A stretch of DNA of 22,878 nt from an uncultured Clostridia bacterium (GCA_937874275.1 CALNAU010000079.1:1-22878); one strand, 5' to 3'. Positions 6,202-13,482 are shown, numbered from the stretch's first letter. The notes: generated by a model from the sequence alone, not told the origin. A program made the numbers and translations.

Positions 6202-7146
6202 TTATTCTTCAGACTGGCGCAGAGCCAGGCCCAGGAGCGCGAGCTTTTGCTCCACTTCTTCCAGGCTCTTCTTGCCAAGGTTACGCACCTTCATCATCTC
6301 CTCCTGGTCCTTCTGAACCAGTTCGGCGACGGTGTTGATGCCAGCGCGCTTGAGGCAGTTGAAGGCGCGCACGGACAAATCCAGCTCCTCAATGGTCATA
6401 TCCATGGATTTGCCGGCCATTGCCCCTTCGGCCTCGGCGGCGGTTGCCTGCACAGGTTGATCGGTCAGGCCGGTAAACAGCGCCAGTTGCTCGGTGAGCA
6501 GCTTGGCCGCCATGCCCACGGCCTCCTCAGGGTTGAGGCTGCCGTTGGTCCACACCTCGAGCACCAGCTTGTCGTAGTCCGTAATCTGACCGACGCGGGT
6601 GTTCTCCACCAGGTAGTTCACCTTGCGGATGGGGGTGTAGATGGAGTCAATCGGAATCACGCCGATGACGGTGGGGTTTTGCTTGTTTTTGTCGGCGGCC
6701 ACATAGCCGCTGCCTCGCTCCACGGTCAGCCACATTTGCAGCGACGCGTCCTTGTCCAGCGTGGCGATGTGCAGGTCGGGGTTCACCACCTCCACCTCAC
6801 TGTCCACGCGGATATCGGCCGCGGTCACTTCCTTGGGGCCTTGGACGTTAATCTCCAGCACCTTGGGCTCATTGGAGAAGGAACGGAGGGTCAGCTCCTT
6901 CGTGTTGAGGATGATCTCCGTCACGTCTTCCTTGACGCCGGGGATGGTGGAAAACTCATGCTGGATGCCTTCAATCTGGATGCTGGTGACTGCGGCACCG
7001 GGCAGGGAGCTAAGCAGGACACGACGCAGGGCATTGCCCAAAGTGTGGCCATAGCCTCGATCCAGAGGTTCCACCGTAAAACGGCCATAGAACTCGTCGT
7101 CGTGGCTGCCAATGCGCTCGATGCGCGGATTTTCGATATCTACCAT
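6202..7146 (-). CDS. rpoA: RNA polymerase alpha subunit
   Basis: The 314-residue protein forms the scaffold dimer of RNA polymerase. The N-terminal assembly domain shows GYGHTLGNALRRVLLSSLPG. The C-terminal domain (about residues 250-305) shows AFNCLKRAGINTVAELV and RNLGKKSLEEV, which in the family contact UP-element DNA and activators. The ATG at 7144-7146 is chosen; an adjacent in-frame GTG one codon upstream is also possible, because a GAGGAGGAG stretch serves both. It follows rpsD in the alpha part of the cluster, with a 59-base spacer that shows no strong structure. Confidence 0.97.
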   Translation of the reverse strand: MVDIENPRIERIGSHDDEFYGRFTVEPLDRGYGHTLGNALRRVLLSSLPGAAVTSIQIEGIQHEFSTIPGVKEDVTEIILNTKELTLRSFSNEPKVLEINVQGPKEVTAADIRVDSEVEVVNPDLHIATLDKDASLQMWLTVERGSGYVAADKNKQNPTVIGVIPIDSIYTPIRKVNYLVENTRVGQITDYDKLVLEVWTNGSLNPEEAVGMAAKLLTEQLALFTGLTDQPVQATAAEAEGAMAGKSMDMTIEELDLSVRAFNCLKRAGINTVAELVQKDQEEMMKVRNLGKKSLEEVEQKLALLGLALRQSEE

Positions 7147-7205
7147 CACTGCGGGTTCTCCTCCTCTTGCTAATCGTCTGTATCAGGTAGAAAAGTTGAT
7201 GAAGA

Positions 7206-7832
7206 TTAGCGGGAGTAGAACTCGACGATCATGTTCTCCTGCAGCGCGAAGTCAATGTCCTCGCGGGCGGGCAGAGCAGATACGGTAGCCTTCAGTTCGT
7301 CCGCGTTGACGGACAGCCACTTGGGCAGAATGCGGGGGCTGCCCTCGCGCACGGCCTTGAAGTGCTCAATTTCCTTGCTGCGCTGACGCACAGTGATGAC
7401 GTCATCCACATCCACGGTGAAGGAGGGAATATCCACCTTGCGGCCGTTGACCTGGAAGTGACCATGGGTAACCAGCTGACGGGCAGCGGGGCGCGAAGAC
7501 GCCAAACCGGCGCGGTACACCACGTTGTCCAGACGACGCTCCAGCAGCTGCAGTAGCAGTTCGCCGGTGACGCCCTTCATGTTGGTCGCGCGGTCGTAGG
7601 TGCGCTTGAACTGGGTCTCCAGCAGACCGTAAGCGCGGCGGGCCTTCTGCTTTTCACGCAGCTGGGTGCCGTACTCGCTCATCTTGCGCTGGCGGGCCTG
7701 GCCGTGCTGGCCGGGCGGTGTGGGGCGCTTGCCAACCGCGCACTTCTGAGAGAAGCACTTTTCGCCCTTGAGGAAGAGCTTGGTGCCTTCCCGGCGGCAA
7801 AGGCGGCAAACGGAGCCTGTATATCTTGCCAT
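7206..7832 (-). CDS. rpsD: Ribosomal protein S4, zinc-finger form
   Basis: S4 starts 30S assembly by binding the 5' domain of 16S rRNA, and in E. coli it represses its own alpha operon. The 208-residue protein carries a C9-C12-C26-C31 zinc finger followed by RPTPPGQHGQ. The S4 RNA-binding domain shows RLDNVVYRAGLASSRPAARQ and HGHFQVNGRKVDIPS. Bacillus subtilis keeps rpsD elsewhere; its position here between rpsK and rpoA resembles the E. coli order and that of many Clostridia. The ATG has an AGGAGG-type site in the 18-base gap after rpsK. Confidence 0.97.
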   Translation of the reverse strand: MARYTGSVCRLCRREGTKLFLKGEKCFSQKCAVGKRPTPPGQHGQARQRKMSEYGTQLREKQKARRAYGLLETQFKRTYDRATNMKGVTGELLLQLLERRLDNVVYRAGLASSRPAARQLVTHGHFQVNGRKVDIPSFTVDVDDVITVRQRSKEIEHFKAVREGSPRILPKWLSVNADELKATVSALPAREDIDFALQENMIVEFYSR

Positions 7833-7850
7833 ACTGACGAAACCTCCTTC

Positions 7851-8252
7851 TTAGACTCTTCTGCGCTTGGGGGGACGGCAGCCGTTGTGCGGGATGGGCG
7901 TCACGTCTTTGATCATGGTGACTTCCAGCCCGGCGGTCTGCAGGGAGCGGATGGCGGCTTCACGGCCGGATCCGGGGCCCTTGACAAACACGTCCACCGT
8001 GCGCAGGCCGAACTCCGTCGCGGCGCGGGCAGCAGTTTCGGCTGCCATCTGCGCGGCAAAGGGCGTGGACTTCTTGTTGCCGCGGAAGCCCATGCCGCCC
8101 GCGGAAGCCCAGCTGAGTGCGTTGCCGGCGGTATCGGTGATGGTAACGATGGTATTGTTAAACGAGGAACGGATATGCACAACGCCACGCTCAACGAGCT
8201 TCTTCTCACGGCGCTTGCGCGATACTCTCTTCAGGGTTGCTTTGGGTGCCAT
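7851..8252 (-). CDS. rpsK: Ribosomal protein S11
   Basis: S11 lies on the 30S platform near the mRNA exit channel. The 133-residue protein shows VHIRSSFNNTIVTITD, GFRGNKKSTPFAAQ and the highly conserved tail VTPIPHNGCRPPKRRRV. The N-terminus MAPKATLKRVSRKRREKK is a basic extension common in Bacillota. GGAGGAG precedes the ATG. Confidence 0.97.
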   Translation of the reverse strand: MAPKATLKRVSRKRREKKLVERGVVHIRSSFNNTIVTITDTAGNALSWASAGGMGFRGNKKSTPFAAQMAAETAARAATEFGLRTVDVFVKGPGSGREAAIRSLQTAGLEVTMIKDVTPIPHNGCRPPKRRRV

Positions 8253-8299
8253 AGATTCTCCTCCAAAGGGCCTCTTGGGCCTAACTCAGCGCAAACGCC

Positions 8300-8677
8300 T
8301 TAGCGTGCCGCCTTCTTTTTGCCGGTAACCTGCCGTTTGGGGCCCTTGCGGGTGCGGGCATTCTGCTTGGTGTTCTGTCCGCGCACGGGCAGGCTGCGGC
8401 GGTGGCGAACGCCGCGGTAGCAGCCGATCTCCACCAGGCGCTTGATGTTCATGGAAACTTCGCGGCGCAAATCACCCTCGACCTTCACATGGTGCTCGAT
8501 GTATTCACGCAGCTTGCTGATGTCGTTCTCGGAGAGATCCTTCACACGGGTGTTCGGATCAATCTGGGTGCTGGCCAGGATATCCTGCGCGGTCTTCAGG
8601 CCGATGCCGAAGATATAGGTCAAGCCGATTTCGATGCGCTTTTCGTTTGGCAGGTCAACGCCCGATATACGTGCCAT
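8300..8677 (-). CDS. rpsM: Ribosomal protein S13
   Basis: S13 lies in the 30S head and contacts the P-site tRNA and L5. The 125-residue protein starts MARISGVDLPNEKRIEIGL and ends in a Lys/Arg-rich tail with RGQNTKQNARTRKGP. I choose the ATG at 8675-8677 because this N-terminus is canonical; the open frame runs further upstream but holds no conserved sequence there. The GGAGG (8690-8694) is 12 nt from the ATG, longer than usual, and part of it can pair in a hairpin. This gene opens the alpha portion of the cluster after a structured 141-base spacer. Confidence 0.96.
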   Translation of the reverse strand: MARISGVDLPNEKRIEIGLTYIFGIGLKTAQDILASTQIDPNTRVKDLSENDISKLREYIEHHVKVEGDLRREVSMNIKRLVEIGCYRGVRHRRSLPVRGQNTKQNARTRKGPKRQVTGKKKAAR

Positions 8678-8818
8678 CTGTAGGGTACACCTCCAATTTA
8701 TTAGGTACGTGTCCGGCGTATTGGCCACTGGGCCTGCCGGAATACATATGATAGACCGTATGGTCCTCCTGAAAATTCAGAAGGCAGCCGCCCATACGAA
8801 CGACCATCGGATGCCTGA
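8678..8818 (-). promoter_or_regulatory. Structured leader between rpmJ and rpsM, candidate S4-responsive element
   Basis: Unlike most gaps in the cluster, this one is long and can fold extensively. An outer stem pairs 8757-8763 with 8792-8798 (7 bp plus a wobble). It encloses an 8-bp hairpin (8765-8772 with 8777-8784, one G-U) that buries an AGGAGG with no start codon at usable distance. A second hairpin pairs 8713-8717 with 8736-8740 and 8723-8726 with 8731-8734. A third (8687-8692 with 8703-8708) covers part of the rpsM ribosome binding site. In E. coli, S4 binds the mRNA at the equivalent place; S4 control here is inference. The span also holds a possible promoter (8748-8775). Confidence 0.6.
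8748..8775 (-). promoter_or_regulatory. Possible internal promoter upstream of rpsM
   Basis: On the minus strand, TTTTCA (8770-8775) and TATCAT (8748-8753) are separated by 16 bases. The -10 box matches 5 of 6 and the -35 box 4 of 6 consensus positions. It overlaps the nested hairpin, so only one of the two readings may be functional. Confidence 0.35.
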
Positions 8819-8932
8819 TTAGCCCTGCTTCTGCTTGTGCTTGGGGTTTTCGCAGATAATCATCACAGCACCTTTGCGCTTGATGATTTTGCATTTTTCG
8901 CACATGGGCTTGACGGAAGGACGAACTTTCAT
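8819..8932 (-). CDS. rpmJ: Ribosomal protein L36, zinc-binding form
   Basis: This 37-residue gene begins at the ATG at 8930-8932. It encodes the canonical MKVRPSVKPMCEKCK start and ends in CENPKHKQKQG. Cys11, Cys14, Cys27 and His32 are the zinc ligands of the common L36 form. L36 binds 23S rRNA late in 50S assembly. AGGAGG lies upstream of the ATG in the 43-base gap after infA. Confidence 0.97.
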   Translation of the reverse strand: MKVRPSVKPMCEKCKIIKRKGAVMIICENPKHKQKQG

Positions 8933-8954
8933 GGGGTAACCTCCTTAAAAGTAG

Positions 8955-8970
8955 GCTGTCATGCGACAGC
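8955..8970 (-). other. Small hairpin between infA and rpmJ
   Basis: GCTGTC (8955-8960) pairs with GACAGC (8965-8970) around a 4-nt loop, beginning 5 bases after the infA stop codon. On the minus strand a TTTT follows four bases later. This could be a weak pause or attenuator, or an mRNA-stabilising stem. Confidence 0.4.
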
Positions 8971-8975
8971 GGGAT

Positions 8976-9197
8976 TTACGATTTACTGCGCCAGGTAATC
9001 CGGCCGCGGGTCAGGTCGTAGGGGGACAGTTCGATGGTTACCCGGTCCCCGGGGTAAATGCGGATGAAGTTCATGCGCATCTTGCCGGAGATGTGCGCCA
9101 TAATCTGGTGTCCGTTGGGGAGTTCCACCAAAAACATAGCATTAGGCAACGCGTCTACTACCTTGCCTTCGATCTCAATGACGTCACTTTTGGCCAA
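8976..9197 (-). CDS. infA: Translation initiation factor IF-1, TTG start
   Basis: IF-1 binds the 30S A site during initiation. The 73-residue S1-type OB fold shows the canonical N-terminus AKSDVIEIEGKVVDALPNAMF and GHQIMAHISGKMR, ending in LTRGRITWRSKS. No in-frame ATG is placed to give this N-terminus; the codon there is TTG (9195-9197). A strong AAGGAGGG site (GGAGGG at 9206-9211) sits 8 nt upstream, so the TTG start is well supported. The first 14 bases overlap the end of the upstream KOW-domain gene. A weak start codon on an initiation factor could make its own synthesis sensitive to initiation conditions; that is inference. Confidence 0.95.
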   Translation of the reverse strand: MAKSDVIEIEGKVVDALPNAMFLVELPNGHQIMAHISGKMRMNFIRIYPGDRVTIELSPYDLTRGRITWRSKS

Positions 9198-9498
9198 ACA
9201 ATGAGCCCTCCTTATTGGCTGGGTCGGATACTGGGGGGAACAACTGCTTCAAGGCCTTGCGCAGATCGCTGTCCATCAGGCGCTTCTGGCGATAAGCCTC
9301 CGCCAGGGTGGGCAATTCCCATCTGGTGGAAGCAAGATGCTTTCGCCGCTTTCTCTTGGGCTTTTCCACCTTTCGGGCTTCCCCGTCGGCGATCAGCACA
9401 AAATCAGCGTCCACCTGATATAATACCACAAAAGGACGGCCCTTGTCACGACCTTTTTGAGATATTACAACAATTCCTTCCTGAATGGGCGCCTTCAC
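9184..9498 (-). CDS. KOW-domain RNA-binding protein of the map-infA interval
   Basis: The protein has a KOW-like motif, EGIVVISQKGRDKGRPFVVL (residues about 7-26 from the chosen start), then FVLIADGEARKVEKPKRKRRKH. This matches the small L14e/KOW-type proteins found between map and infA in many Clostridia; their role is presumed ribosome- or RNA-related but not established. I choose the GTG at 9496-9498 (104 residues), because GAGG sits 7 nt before it and only 22 bases separate it from the map stop. An in-frame ATG at 9535-9537 would overlap map and has no ribosome binding site. The 35-residue tail after the basic cluster is poorly conserved as far as I can judge, and its last codons overlap infA. 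Confidence 0.83.
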   Translation of the reverse strand: MKAPIQEGIVVISQKGRDKGRPFVVLYQVDADFVLIADGEARKVEKPKRKRRKHLASTRWELPTLAEAYRQKRLMDSDLRKALKQLFPPVSDPANKEGSLFGQK

Positions 9499-9520
9499 GC
9501 GGATGCCTCGCAATCTACGC

Positions 9521-10297
9521 TCATGCGTGCGCCTCATCAAAGCGGAAACCGGGCAGTGTCGTGATTTCGGGACCGTTGGGCGTGATGGCCACCGTGTGCT
9601 CGTAATGGGCACAGGCAGAGCCATCCGCCGTCTTGATGGTCCAGCCGTCCTCCATCTCCACCACGCGCCAGCCCCCCAGGGTAATCATGGGCTCGATGGC
9701 GATGGTCATGCCCGCCCGCAGGCGGACACCGTTGCCGGCTGTGCCGTAGTTGGGCACCGACGGGTCCTCGTGCATGTTGCGGCCGATGCCGTGGCCGGTC
9801 AGGTCGCGTACCACGCCCATGCCGTGACTTTCGGCCACAGACTGCACCGCGTGGCCGATGTCACCGATGCGGTTGCCGTCCACGGCCGCGCGCGCCCCGG
9901 CAAAGAAGCAGGCCTCTGTCACCCGGATCAGCTCCAGCTTGTCGGCGGACACCTGCCCGATGGGCACGGTGAACGCGCTGTCAGCCTGCCAGCCGTTGAG
10001 GATGAGGCCGCAGTCTACCGACAGGATGCTGCCCTCCCGTAGCACCACGCTGTCCGAAGGGATGCCATGCACCACCTCATCATCCAGCGACGCGCAGATG
10101 GACTTGGGGTATCCGCGGTAGTTGAGAAAACTGGGCACCGCTTTGTTGCGCCGAATCTGCTCCTCGGCAAAGGCATCGATGGCGGCGGTGGTTTCCCCCG
10201 CCTTGATGACCTCGCGCAGGCGCTGCATGATGTCGTACAGAAGGCGCCCCGCGGCGCGCATCTTGTCCAACTGCTGGGCATTCTTGAGTGTAATCAT
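9521..10297 (-). CDS. map: Methionine aminopeptidase type I
   Basis: The enzyme removes the initiator methionine from nascent proteins and uses two divalent metals. The 258-residue protein has the full ligand set at the spacing of the E. coli enzyme: His78 (VVHGIP), Asp95 (SVDCG), Asp106 (ADSAFT), His169 (GHGIG), Glu202 (IEPM) and Glu233 (HYEHT). No N-terminal zinc-finger extension is present. The ATG overlaps the adk stop by four bases, so translation is coupled. The adk-map-infA order within the spc/alpha junction is typical of Bacillota. Confidence 0.96.
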   Translation of the reverse strand: MITLKNAQQLDKMRAAGRLLYDIMQRLREVIKAGETTAAIDAFAEEQIRRNKAVPSFLNYRGYPKSICASLDDEVVHGIPSDSVVLREGSILSVDCGLILNGWQADSAFTVPIGQVSADKLELIRVTEACFFAGARAAVDGNRIGDIGHAVQSVAESHGMGVVRDLTGHGIGRNMHEDPSVPNYGTAGNGVRLRAGMTIAIEPMITLGGWRVVEMEDGWTIKTADGSACAHYEHTVAITPNGPEITTLPGFRFDEAHA

Positions 10298-10920
10298 GCC
10301 AGCTTGAGCGCCCGCTTAACGCCGGCGTAGTTCTCCTCCACGCCGCCGCCGCCCTGCACATCCAGCAGCAGGCCCTTGTTGCGGTAATAGGCAATGAGCG
10401 CCTCGGTCTGGCGGTGGTATACCTCCAAGCGGTTGAGCACCGTCTCTTCCGCGTCATCCGCGCGGTGAATCAGCGTGCCGCCGCAATCCGGGCAGACGGT
10501 GGGGTTCTCCAGCCGGCTGATATGAAACGTGCCGCTGCACGCGCTGCATACGCGCCTGCCGCTCAGGCGGCGGATGATGACCTCGTCGTCGGCAATCAGG
10601 TTGATGACCGCGTCGATGTCGGTGAAGCTGCTCAGCGCCTCGGCCTGCGCCACCGTACGGGGAAAGCCGTCGAAGATGTAGCCATTGGCGCAATCAGGCT
10701 GCTGCAAGCGCTGCCTGACCATGCCGATGATCACATCATCGGGCACCAGTTCGCCCGCGTCCATGAAGCGGCTGGCTTCCTGCCCAAGCGCGGTCTTTTC
10801 GCGTACGTGCTGTCGCAGCATATCCCCGGTGGAGATTTGCGGGATGTTCAGCTCGTGTGCCAACCGCACCGCGTGGGTGCCTTTGCCGGCGCCGGGCGGG
10901 CCCAGAAAAATCAGATTCAT
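10294..10920 (-). CDS. adk: Adenylate kinase with zinc-binding lid
   Basis: The enzyme interconverts ATP + AMP and 2 ADP. The 208-residue protein starts MNLIFLGPPGAGKGT with its P-loop at residues 7-15, and shows DGFPRT (84-89) of the AMP/ATP core. The lid contains Cys125, Cys128, Cys143 and Cys146, the four-cysteine zinc site common in Gram-positive adenylate kinases. The open frame extends 25 codons upstream into the structured secY-adk gap, but the P-loop start and a GAGG 9 nt upstream favour the ATG at 10918-10920. It overlaps map by four bases. Confidence 0.95.
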   Translation of the reverse strand: MNLIFLGPPGAGKGTHAVRLAHELNIPQISTGDMLRQHVREKTALGQEASRFMDAGELVPDDVIIGMVRQRLQQPDCANGYIFDGFPRTVAQAEALSSFTDIDAVINLIADDEVIIRRLSGRRVCSACSGTFHISRLENPTVCPDCGGTLIHRADDAEETVLNRLEVYHRQTEALIAYYRNKGLLLDVQGGGGVEENYAGVKRALKLA

Positions 10921-11019
10921 CGCTCTTGCCTCAAAATCCCGCCTCTGCCCCAATGGGCAGAGGGGGACTGTTTGTTGGGGAAAGGGTACATCCATACCCT
11001 GCTTGCAGGCATGAACGCC
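10921..11019 (-). promoter_or_regulatory. Structured secY-adk spacer, possible attenuator
   Basis: This 99-base gap can form three successive hairpins in the transcript: CCTG/CAGG around a CAAG loop, GGGTA/TACCC, and a strong one. In the strong hairpin, 10942-10950 pairs with 10955-10963 (9 bp, 4-nt loop), and the stem can extend by three more pairs past a bulge (10938-10966). The sequence after it on the minus strand contains ATTTTG, a short T-run. This looks like an intrinsic terminator of moderate strength or an attenuator that lowers expression of adk and genes beyond relative to secY. No convincing promoter is seen. Confidence 0.5.
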
Positions 11020-12318
11020 TTATAGGAAACCCTTGTAGTTGCGCATCACCAGGTTGGCCTCGATCTGGCGCACCGTTTCCAGGGCGACGGAGACCGCGAT
11101 CAGCATGGACGAAGCGGCGAAGGGAATCTGCACGCTCTGCCAGATGTACAGCAGCGACGGGATGGTGGCCAGCAAGGCCAGGAACAGCGCCGCAAACAGC
11201 GTCAGCCGTTTGGTGGTGCGGGCCAGAAAGTCCACCGTGTTCTTGCCCGAGCGGATGCCGGGGATATTGCCGCCCTGCTGCTGGATGTTCTTGGCGATAT
11301 CCTGCGGGTTGAAGCTGATGGACGAATAGAAGTAGCTGAACGCCACAATCAGCAGTGCCGTCACAATCAGGTACAGGGGCGCATGCGGATGCATGAACTT
11401 GTTCCACCAGGTGTAGGCGCCGGAGTTGGTGCCAAACATGGAGATGATTGTGCCCGGGAACGCCATGAAGGAGTAGGCGAAAATCAGCGGCAGCACGCCC
11501 ACGGAGACCACCTTGAGGGGGATGTGGGTGCTCTGCCCGCCGTACATCTTGCGGCCCACCACGCGCTTGGCGTACTGCACCGGGATGCGGCGCTCACCCA
11601 TATCCACAAACGTAACCACCGTGATGATGACCAGCGCCGTGATGATGAGGATGAGGAAGTTGACCACCGTGGTGCCGTAATGGGTGATGCCCAGCACGTC
11701 GGTGAATGCGGTCAGGATGCCGTTGAAGAGGTTGGAGATGATGCCGGCGAAAATCAGCAGCGAGATGCCGTTGCCGATGCCGTTTGCCGTCACGCGCTCG
11801 CCAATCCACATGGCCAGGGCGGTGCCGCCGGCCATGATGATGCCGATGGACAGCAGGCCCCAGAAGTTGTTGTAGCTGGCCATCAGCACGCGGGCACCGG
11901 TTTCGGTGGTGGCGGTGTTGAGGCCGGCCAGAATGCCGATGGCCTGAAGGGCCGCTAGCACGATGGTTGCGTAGCGGGTGATGCGGTTGATTTTGGCCTT
12001 GCCCTCTTCGCCGCCCTCTTTTTGCAGGCGCTCCAGCGCCGGGATGGCGATGGTGAGCAGCTGCATGATAATGCTGGCGTTGATGTAGGGCGTGATGCCC
12101 ATCGCCATGATGGTCATCTGGCTGAAGGCGTTACCGGTCATCATGTTGACCAGCCCCAGCATGTCAAAACGCTGGGAGACTTCCTGCACCACGGCCGAGT
12201 TGATGCCAGGAACCGGCACCACGCTGACCAGGCGGTAAATTACCAGCATCATGAAGGTGTACAGCAGCTTGCGCCGCAGTTCAGGTACCTTCCATGCGTT
12301 GCGCAACGTTTCCCACAT
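11020..12318 (-). CDS. secY: Protein translocase subunit SecY
   Basis: SecY forms the membrane channel through which SecA or the ribosome pushes unfolded proteins. The 432-residue protein has about ten hydrophobic segments. It shows the family signatures GITPYINASIIMQLL (plug/TM2 region), GERRIPVQYAKRVVG in the cytosolic loop, and FNPQDIAKNIQQQGG with IPGIRSGKNT near the SecA-contact loop. Its ATG starts one base after the rplO stop codon, so translation is coupled. It is the usual boundary gene between the spc ribosomal proteins and adk. Confidence 0.97.
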   Translation of the reverse strand: MWETLRNAWKVPELRRKLLYTFMMLVIYRLVSVVPVPGINSAVVQEVSQRFDMLGLVNMMTGNAFSQMTIMAMGITPYINASIIMQLLTIAIPALERLQKEGGEEGKAKINRITRYATIVLAALQAIGILAGLNTATTETGARVLMASYNNFWGLLSIGIIMAGGTALAMWIGERVTANGIGNGISLLIFAGIISNLFNGILTAFTDVLGITHYGTTVVNFLILIITALVIITVVTFVDMGERRIPVQYAKRVVGRKMYGGQSTHIPLKVVSVGVLPLIFAYSFMAFPGTIISMFGTNSGAYTWWNKFMHPHAPLYLIVTALLIVAFSYFYSSISFNPQDIAKNIQQQGGNIPGIRSGKNTVDFLARTTKRLTLFAALFLALLATIPSLLYIWQSVQIPFAASSMLIAVSVALETVRQIEANLVMRNYKGFL

Positions 12319-12319
12319 G

Positions 12320-12760
12320 TCAGATCACCTCGGCTTTCCCGCCGAGCGCCTCAATCTTTTCTTTCGCTGAGGCAGTGAAGCGCGTCACCTGTACGGTGAG
12401 CTTCTTGGTCAGCTCGCCGCCGCCCAGTACCTTCACGCCATCCTTCACCTGCTTGATTACGCCAGCATCCTTGAGCAGCTGCGCAGTCACCACGGTGCCA
12501 TTGTCGAAGCGTTCCAGCTGGGACAGGTTGATGGTGGCATATTCCTTGGCAAAGATGTTGGTAAAGCCGCTCTTGGGGATGCGACGATACAAGGGCATCT
12601 GGCCGCCTTCAAAGCCGGGGGCTTTTCCGCCGCCGGAGCGGGCTTTGGCGCCTTTGTGACCCTTGCCAGAGGTCTTGCCAAGCCCAGAACCTACGCCTCG
12701 GCCAAGGCGCTTCGGAGCAGTCGTGGAACCGGGAGCCGGTTTCAACTCGTGCAATTTCAT
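12320..12760 (-). CDS. rplO: Ribosomal protein L15
   Basis: L15 is a late-assembly 50S protein with a long N-terminal tail that reaches into 23S rRNA. The 146-residue protein shows that tail: KLHELKPAPGS followed by a Gly/Lys/Arg-rich run including GRGVGSGLGKTSGKGHKG and GFEGGQMPLYRR. The C-terminal globular half contains VTAQLLKDAGVI. AGGAGG precedes the ATG, and its stop codon ends one base before secY. Confidence 0.97.
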   Translation of the reverse strand: MKLHELKPAPGSTTAPKRLGRGVGSGLGKTSGKGHKGAKARSGGGKAPGFEGGQMPLYRRIPKSGFTNIFAKEYATINLSQLERFDNGTVVTAQLLKDAGVIKQVKDGVKVLGGGELTKKLTVQVTRFTASAKEKIEALGGKAEVI

Positions 12761-12773
12761 GAGGACGTCCTCC

Positions 12774-12956
12774 TTATTCGTTGACTTCTTCCACTTTGAG
12801 CATGTGCTTCACACGGAAAATCTGCCCGCGGATAGCGGGGTTGTCTTCCTTGACAACCGTCTGGCCAATCTTGCGAAGACCCAGGGCCTTGACGGTGTCA
12901 ATGTGCTTTTGCAGGCTGGAGATTGGGGATTTGATCAGTGTAACTTTCAGTTTCAT
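12774..12956 (-). CDS. rpmD: Ribosomal protein L30
   Basis: L30 is a small 50S protein. The 60-residue length is normal, with the recognisable LIKSPI start and LGLRKIGQTVVKEDNPAIRG core. It lies between rpsE and rplO as usual, 10 bases after the rpsE stop codon and 13 bases before rplO. Confidence 0.96.
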   Translation of the reverse strand: MKLKVTLIKSPISSLQKHIDTVKALGLRKIGQTVVKEDNPAIRGQIFRVKHMLKVEEVNE

Positions 12957-12966
12957 GTGTCCCTCC

Positions 12967-13464
12967 TCAGCCCAGAATCTCTTCGACAGTTTTGCCGCGC
13001 ATCTTGGCCACCTGCTCCGCGGAGCGCAGCAGCTTCAGGCCTTCCACCGTCGCCTTGACGGTGTTGATGGGGTTGGCGGTGCCAAAGGACTTGGTGCGGA
13101 TATCCTTCACGCCGGCCAGCTCCAGCACAGCGCGCGCAGCGCCGCCCGCGATGACGCCCGAACCTTCTTCGGCGGGCACCATGACGACCTTGCCGGTGCC
13201 GTAGTAGCCGGTGGTCTGATGCGGGATGGTGGTGCCCACGATGGGCACGGTGATCATGTTCTTCTTGGCGTCTTCGACGCCCTTGCGAATGGCCTCTGGA
13301 ATTTCAGCAGCCTTGCCCATGCCCGCGCCTACGCGGCCGGCGCCATCGCCCACCACCATCAGCGCGGAGAAGCGGAAGTTGCGGCCGCCCTTAACGGTCT
13401 TCACGACGCGATTGACAGAGACCAATTTCTCTTTAAACTCGGACTGCTCTTCTCTGCGTTGCAT
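12967..13464 (-). CDS. rpsE: Ribosomal protein S5
   Basis: S5 lines the mRNA entry channel of the 30S subunit and affects decoding accuracy. The protein shows VSVNRVVKTVKGGRNFRF, GMGKAAEIPEAIRKG, the Gly-rich loop near PAEEGSGVIAGGAARAVLE and KSFGTANPINTVKAT. I choose the ATG at 13462-13464 (165 residues), because an AAGGAG lies 9 nt upstream and the length fits the family. An ATG six codons earlier directly follows the rplR TAA stop codon and lacks its own binding site. Confidence 0.95.
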   Translation of the reverse strand: MQRREEQSEFKEKLVSVNRVVKTVKGGRNFRFSALMVVGDGAGRVGAGMGKAAEIPEAIRKGVEDAKKNMITVPIVGTTIPHQTTGYYGTGKVVMVPAEEGSGVIAGGAARAVLELAGVKDIRTKSFGTANPINTVKATVEGLKLLRSAEQVAKMRGKTVEEILG

Positions 13465-13482
13465 GCGTTCTCTCTCCTTCAT

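Noticed and set aside
5611..7173. A 520-codon open frame on the plus strand
   Set aside because: It lies antisense to rplQ and rpoA, has a His/Leu/Gly-rich composition typical of a shadow frame in GC-rich DNA, and shows no ribosome binding site or known domain.
8655..8903. An 82-codon minus-strand frame covering the rpmJ-rpsM gap
   Set aside because: It overlaps rpmJ and the rpsM start out of frame. The AGGAGG inside it is 17 nt from the nearest ATG, and the region is better explained as RNA structure or a promoter.
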